NCBI GenBank assembly: GCA_016219795.1
Contig: JACRKK010000075.1
Coordinates: 1 to 6,792 of the forward strand
Direction: 5' to 3'
Source: Candidatus Woesearchaeota archaeon
GTDB taxonomy: Archaea > Nanobdellota > Nanobdellia > Woesearchaeales > JACRKL01
Length of the DNA: 6,792 nucleotides
This document shows, one piece after another, positions 6,460 to 6,792 of this stretch. The first letter of the stretch is position 1, and every line of letters starts with the position of its first letter. The position numbers were made by a program, and so were the translations under genes. Under the pieces are notes generated by a model. The model was not told the DNA's origin. It saw only the letters and a program-made list of their open reading frames with translations, and ran no database searches.

Positions 6460-6533
6460 GCCCCTGTAGTCTAGCTTGGATAGAATTCGAGGTTCCGGAC
6501 CTTGAGACCTGGGTTCAAATCCCAGCAGGGGCG
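6460..6533 (+). tRNA. tRNA-Arg (anticodon CCG)
   Basis: The 74-base gene folds as a cloverleaf. The acceptor stem GCCCCTG pairs fully with CAGGGGC, with discriminator G at 6533. The anticodon stem CGAGG/CCTTG carries a 7-base loop TTCCGGA with anticodon CCG at 6495-6497, reading CGG codons. The T arm CTGGG/CCCAG encloses TTCAAAT. A20, an arginine identity base, is present. No intron is seen and CCA is not encoded. The D stem is poor: G10-T25, T11-A24, C12 opposite A23, T13-G22. It begins 8 bases after the rlmH stop, so it is either cotranscribed or uses a TATA-like site within rlmH (GATTTATGA, 6414-6422). Confidence 0.9.
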
Positions 6534-6541
6534 TTCTTCCA
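6518..6541 (+). repeat. Direct repeat copy 1: tRNA-Arg 3' end plus 8 bases beyond it
   Basis: This 24-base segment, beginning AATCCCAGCAGGGGCG and ending TTCTTCCA, covers the 3' half of the T arm, the acceptor strand, the discriminator and 8 bases past the tRNA. It recurs exactly at 6613-6636, 95 bases downstream. Direct repeats of a tRNA 3' end are the usual footprint of site-specific integration, but only 71 bases lie between the copies here. Confidence 0.85.
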
Positions 6542-6546
6542 GAACG
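6532..6546 (+). repeat. Small perfect hairpin at the tRNA 3' trailer
   Basis: CGTTCT-TCC-AGAACG forms a 6-bp stem with a 3-base loop that starts at the last paired base of the acceptor stem. It lacks a following T-run, so it is a weak terminator candidate; it could influence 3' processing of the tRNA precursor. Confidence 0.45.
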
Positions 6547-6551
6547 GTGTG

Positions 6552-6619
6552 TGGGATTTGAACATGCTCGCCAACTTCGTTGTCGGCACAACGCTCAGCT
6601 TCGCTTCGGTTGAATCCCA
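6552..6619 (+). repeat. Structured tRNA-adjacent element with inverted T-arm copy
   Basis: Bases 6552-6563 are a perfect 12-base inverted copy of the tRNA T-arm segment 6513-6524. The same bases can instead pair with the second direct-repeat copy: 6552-6561 with 6610-6619 gives a 10-bp stem including two G-T pairs. Inside lies a perfect 6-bp hairpin, CGTTGT-CGGC-ACAACG (6578-6593). No open frame or known RNA family is evident. It could be a degraded repeat or mobile relic. Confidence 0.5.
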
Positions 6620-6636
6620 GCAGGGGCGTTCTTCCA
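6613..6636 (+). repeat. Direct repeat copy 2 of the tRNA-Arg 3' end
   Basis: This is an exact copy of 6518-6541. The sequence just before it lacks a matching 5' T-stem strand, so it is not a second full tRNA. It runs directly into an A-rich stretch (6636-6652) next to the left end of the downstream insertion sequence. Confidence 0.85.
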
Positions 6637-6681
6637 AAAAAAGAAAAAAAAAGGGAAGTGTTAGTAACTGACTGATAGAAA

Positions 6682-6690
6682 GATTTTTAT
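6682..6690 (+). promoter_or_regulatory. Archaeal TATA box for the transposase gene
   Basis: The T/A-rich stretch ATTTTTATT (positions approximate by a base) is centred about 27 bases before ATG 6714, the spacing expected for a leaderless archaeal transcript. It sits inside the proposed insertion sequence, so the element would carry its own promoter. Confidence 0.4.
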
Positions 6691-6713
6691 TCTTTGAGAT
6701 ATTTGGTGTGTGT

Positions 6714-6792
6714 ATGGCACCAAAACTCATCTGCACAAGCTGCAACAGCAGCAATATCGTTATGAACGGACTTACTTCTGCCAAGAAGCAGA
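6714..6792 (+). CDS. Transposase (InsA-like), N-terminal zinc-ribbon fragment cut by the window edge
   Basis: Twenty-six codons are visible: MAPKLICTSCNSSNIVMNGL followed by TSAKKQ. The C-x2-C pair, then a V-x-NG motif and a basic stretch, match the first half of the N-terminal zinc-ribbon of IS1-type InsA proteins (IS1 InsA has CPSC, then VVRNGKS and HQRY). The second Cys pair would lie just beyond the window. The zinc-ribbon binds the element ends or assists transposase DNA binding. The candidate terminal repeat upstream supports an insertion sequence. A stand-alone zinc-ribbon HTH regulator remains possible until the rest is read. Confidence 0.6.
   Translation, partial: MAPKLICTSCNSSNIVMNGLTSAKKQ

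Larger units (their letters stand above)
6654..6792 (+). mobile_element. Left end of an IS1-family-like insertion sequence (continues past the window)
   Basis: A candidate left inverted repeat spans 6654-6676. It begins GGAAGTGTT and ends AACTGACTGAT; compared from memory with the 23-base left end of bacterial IS1 (ending AACTTACTGAT), 14 of 23 positions agree. The first ATG of the transposase frame is 60 bases after the repeat start, close to the spacing in IS1. The bases to the left are a poly-A tract. The right end lies outside the window, so completeness is unknown. Confidence 0.55.

Noticed and set aside
6532..6546. Intrinsic terminator after the tRNA
   Set aside because: The hairpin is not followed by a T-run, and archaeal termination depends on T-rich tracts rather than on this kind of stem.
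6552..6633. Second tRNA gene or tRNA pseudogene downstream of tRNA-Arg
   Set aside because: Only the 3' T-stem and acceptor strand are repeated; no matching 5' acceptor, D arm or anticodon arm is present on either strand.
6636..6652. A-rich tract as a programmed frameshift site
   Set aside because: It lies between genes, with no coding frame crossing it; it is better seen as an A/T-rich insertion target beside the element end.
6515..6784. Minus-strand frame of 89 codons over the tRNA end, repeats and insertion-sequence left end
   Set aside because: It runs through tRNA sequence, a poly-A tract and the terminal repeat, and its translation is low-complexity Leu/Phe-rich without a motif.

Overview
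This window reads as archaeal DNA, probably from a DPANN-type lineage (Woesearchaeota/Pacearchaeota-like), though the rank is inference. The grounds are TATA-box promoters placed where archaeal TBP/TFB sites sit, a leaderless gene start next to GGGGTG-type Shine-Dalgarno starts, a diphthamide-synthesis (Dph6) domain (diphthamide is absent from bacteria), and a large secreted protein with a C-terminal membrane anchor and a C-x5-C-W-x3-C motif of a kind common in DPANN surface proteins. All functions here were assigned by eye, without database searches.

Layout. Bases 1-139 are the right end of an insertion sequence: the last 41 codons of a transposase plus a short terminal repeat. It lies inside a minus-strand gene for the alpha subunit of a pyruvate/branched-chain 2-oxoacid dehydrogenase (E1 alpha); only about the first 104 codons remain in the window (to 450). 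A compact divergent promoter region (451-610) holds TATA boxes for both directions and an 18-bp inverted repeat midway between them. Bases 611-3874 encode a 1087-residue surface protein: signal peptide, three tandem repeats of about 290 residues, Gly/Pro/Thr linker, Cys-rich motif, transmembrane helix and basic tail.

Bases 3913-6036 encode a 707-residue fusion of a class II glutamine amidotransferase, an asparagine-synthetase-type PP-loop domain and a complete Dph6 (diphthine-ammonia ligase) domain. Its stop overlaps the start of rlmH (6026-6451), a 23S rRNA pseudouridine methyltransferase, followed after 8 nt by tRNA-Arg(CCG) (6460-6533). Diphthamide on elongation factor 2, the rRNA modification and the tRNA all concern the translation machinery, so 3913-6533 looks like a small translation-related transcription unit.

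Downstream of the tRNA, its 3' end is repeated 95 bp further on, with a structured 71-bp segment between that carries an inverted copy of the T-arm. At 6654 a second insertion sequence begins: its terminal repeat, its spacing to the first ATG and its N-terminal zinc-ribbon all fit the IS1 family. The window is thus bracketed by transposase fragments in the same orientation. The most interesting items are the amidotransferase/AsnB/Dph6 fusion, the triplicated surface protein, the interrupted E1 alpha gene and the tRNA-adjacent repeat.
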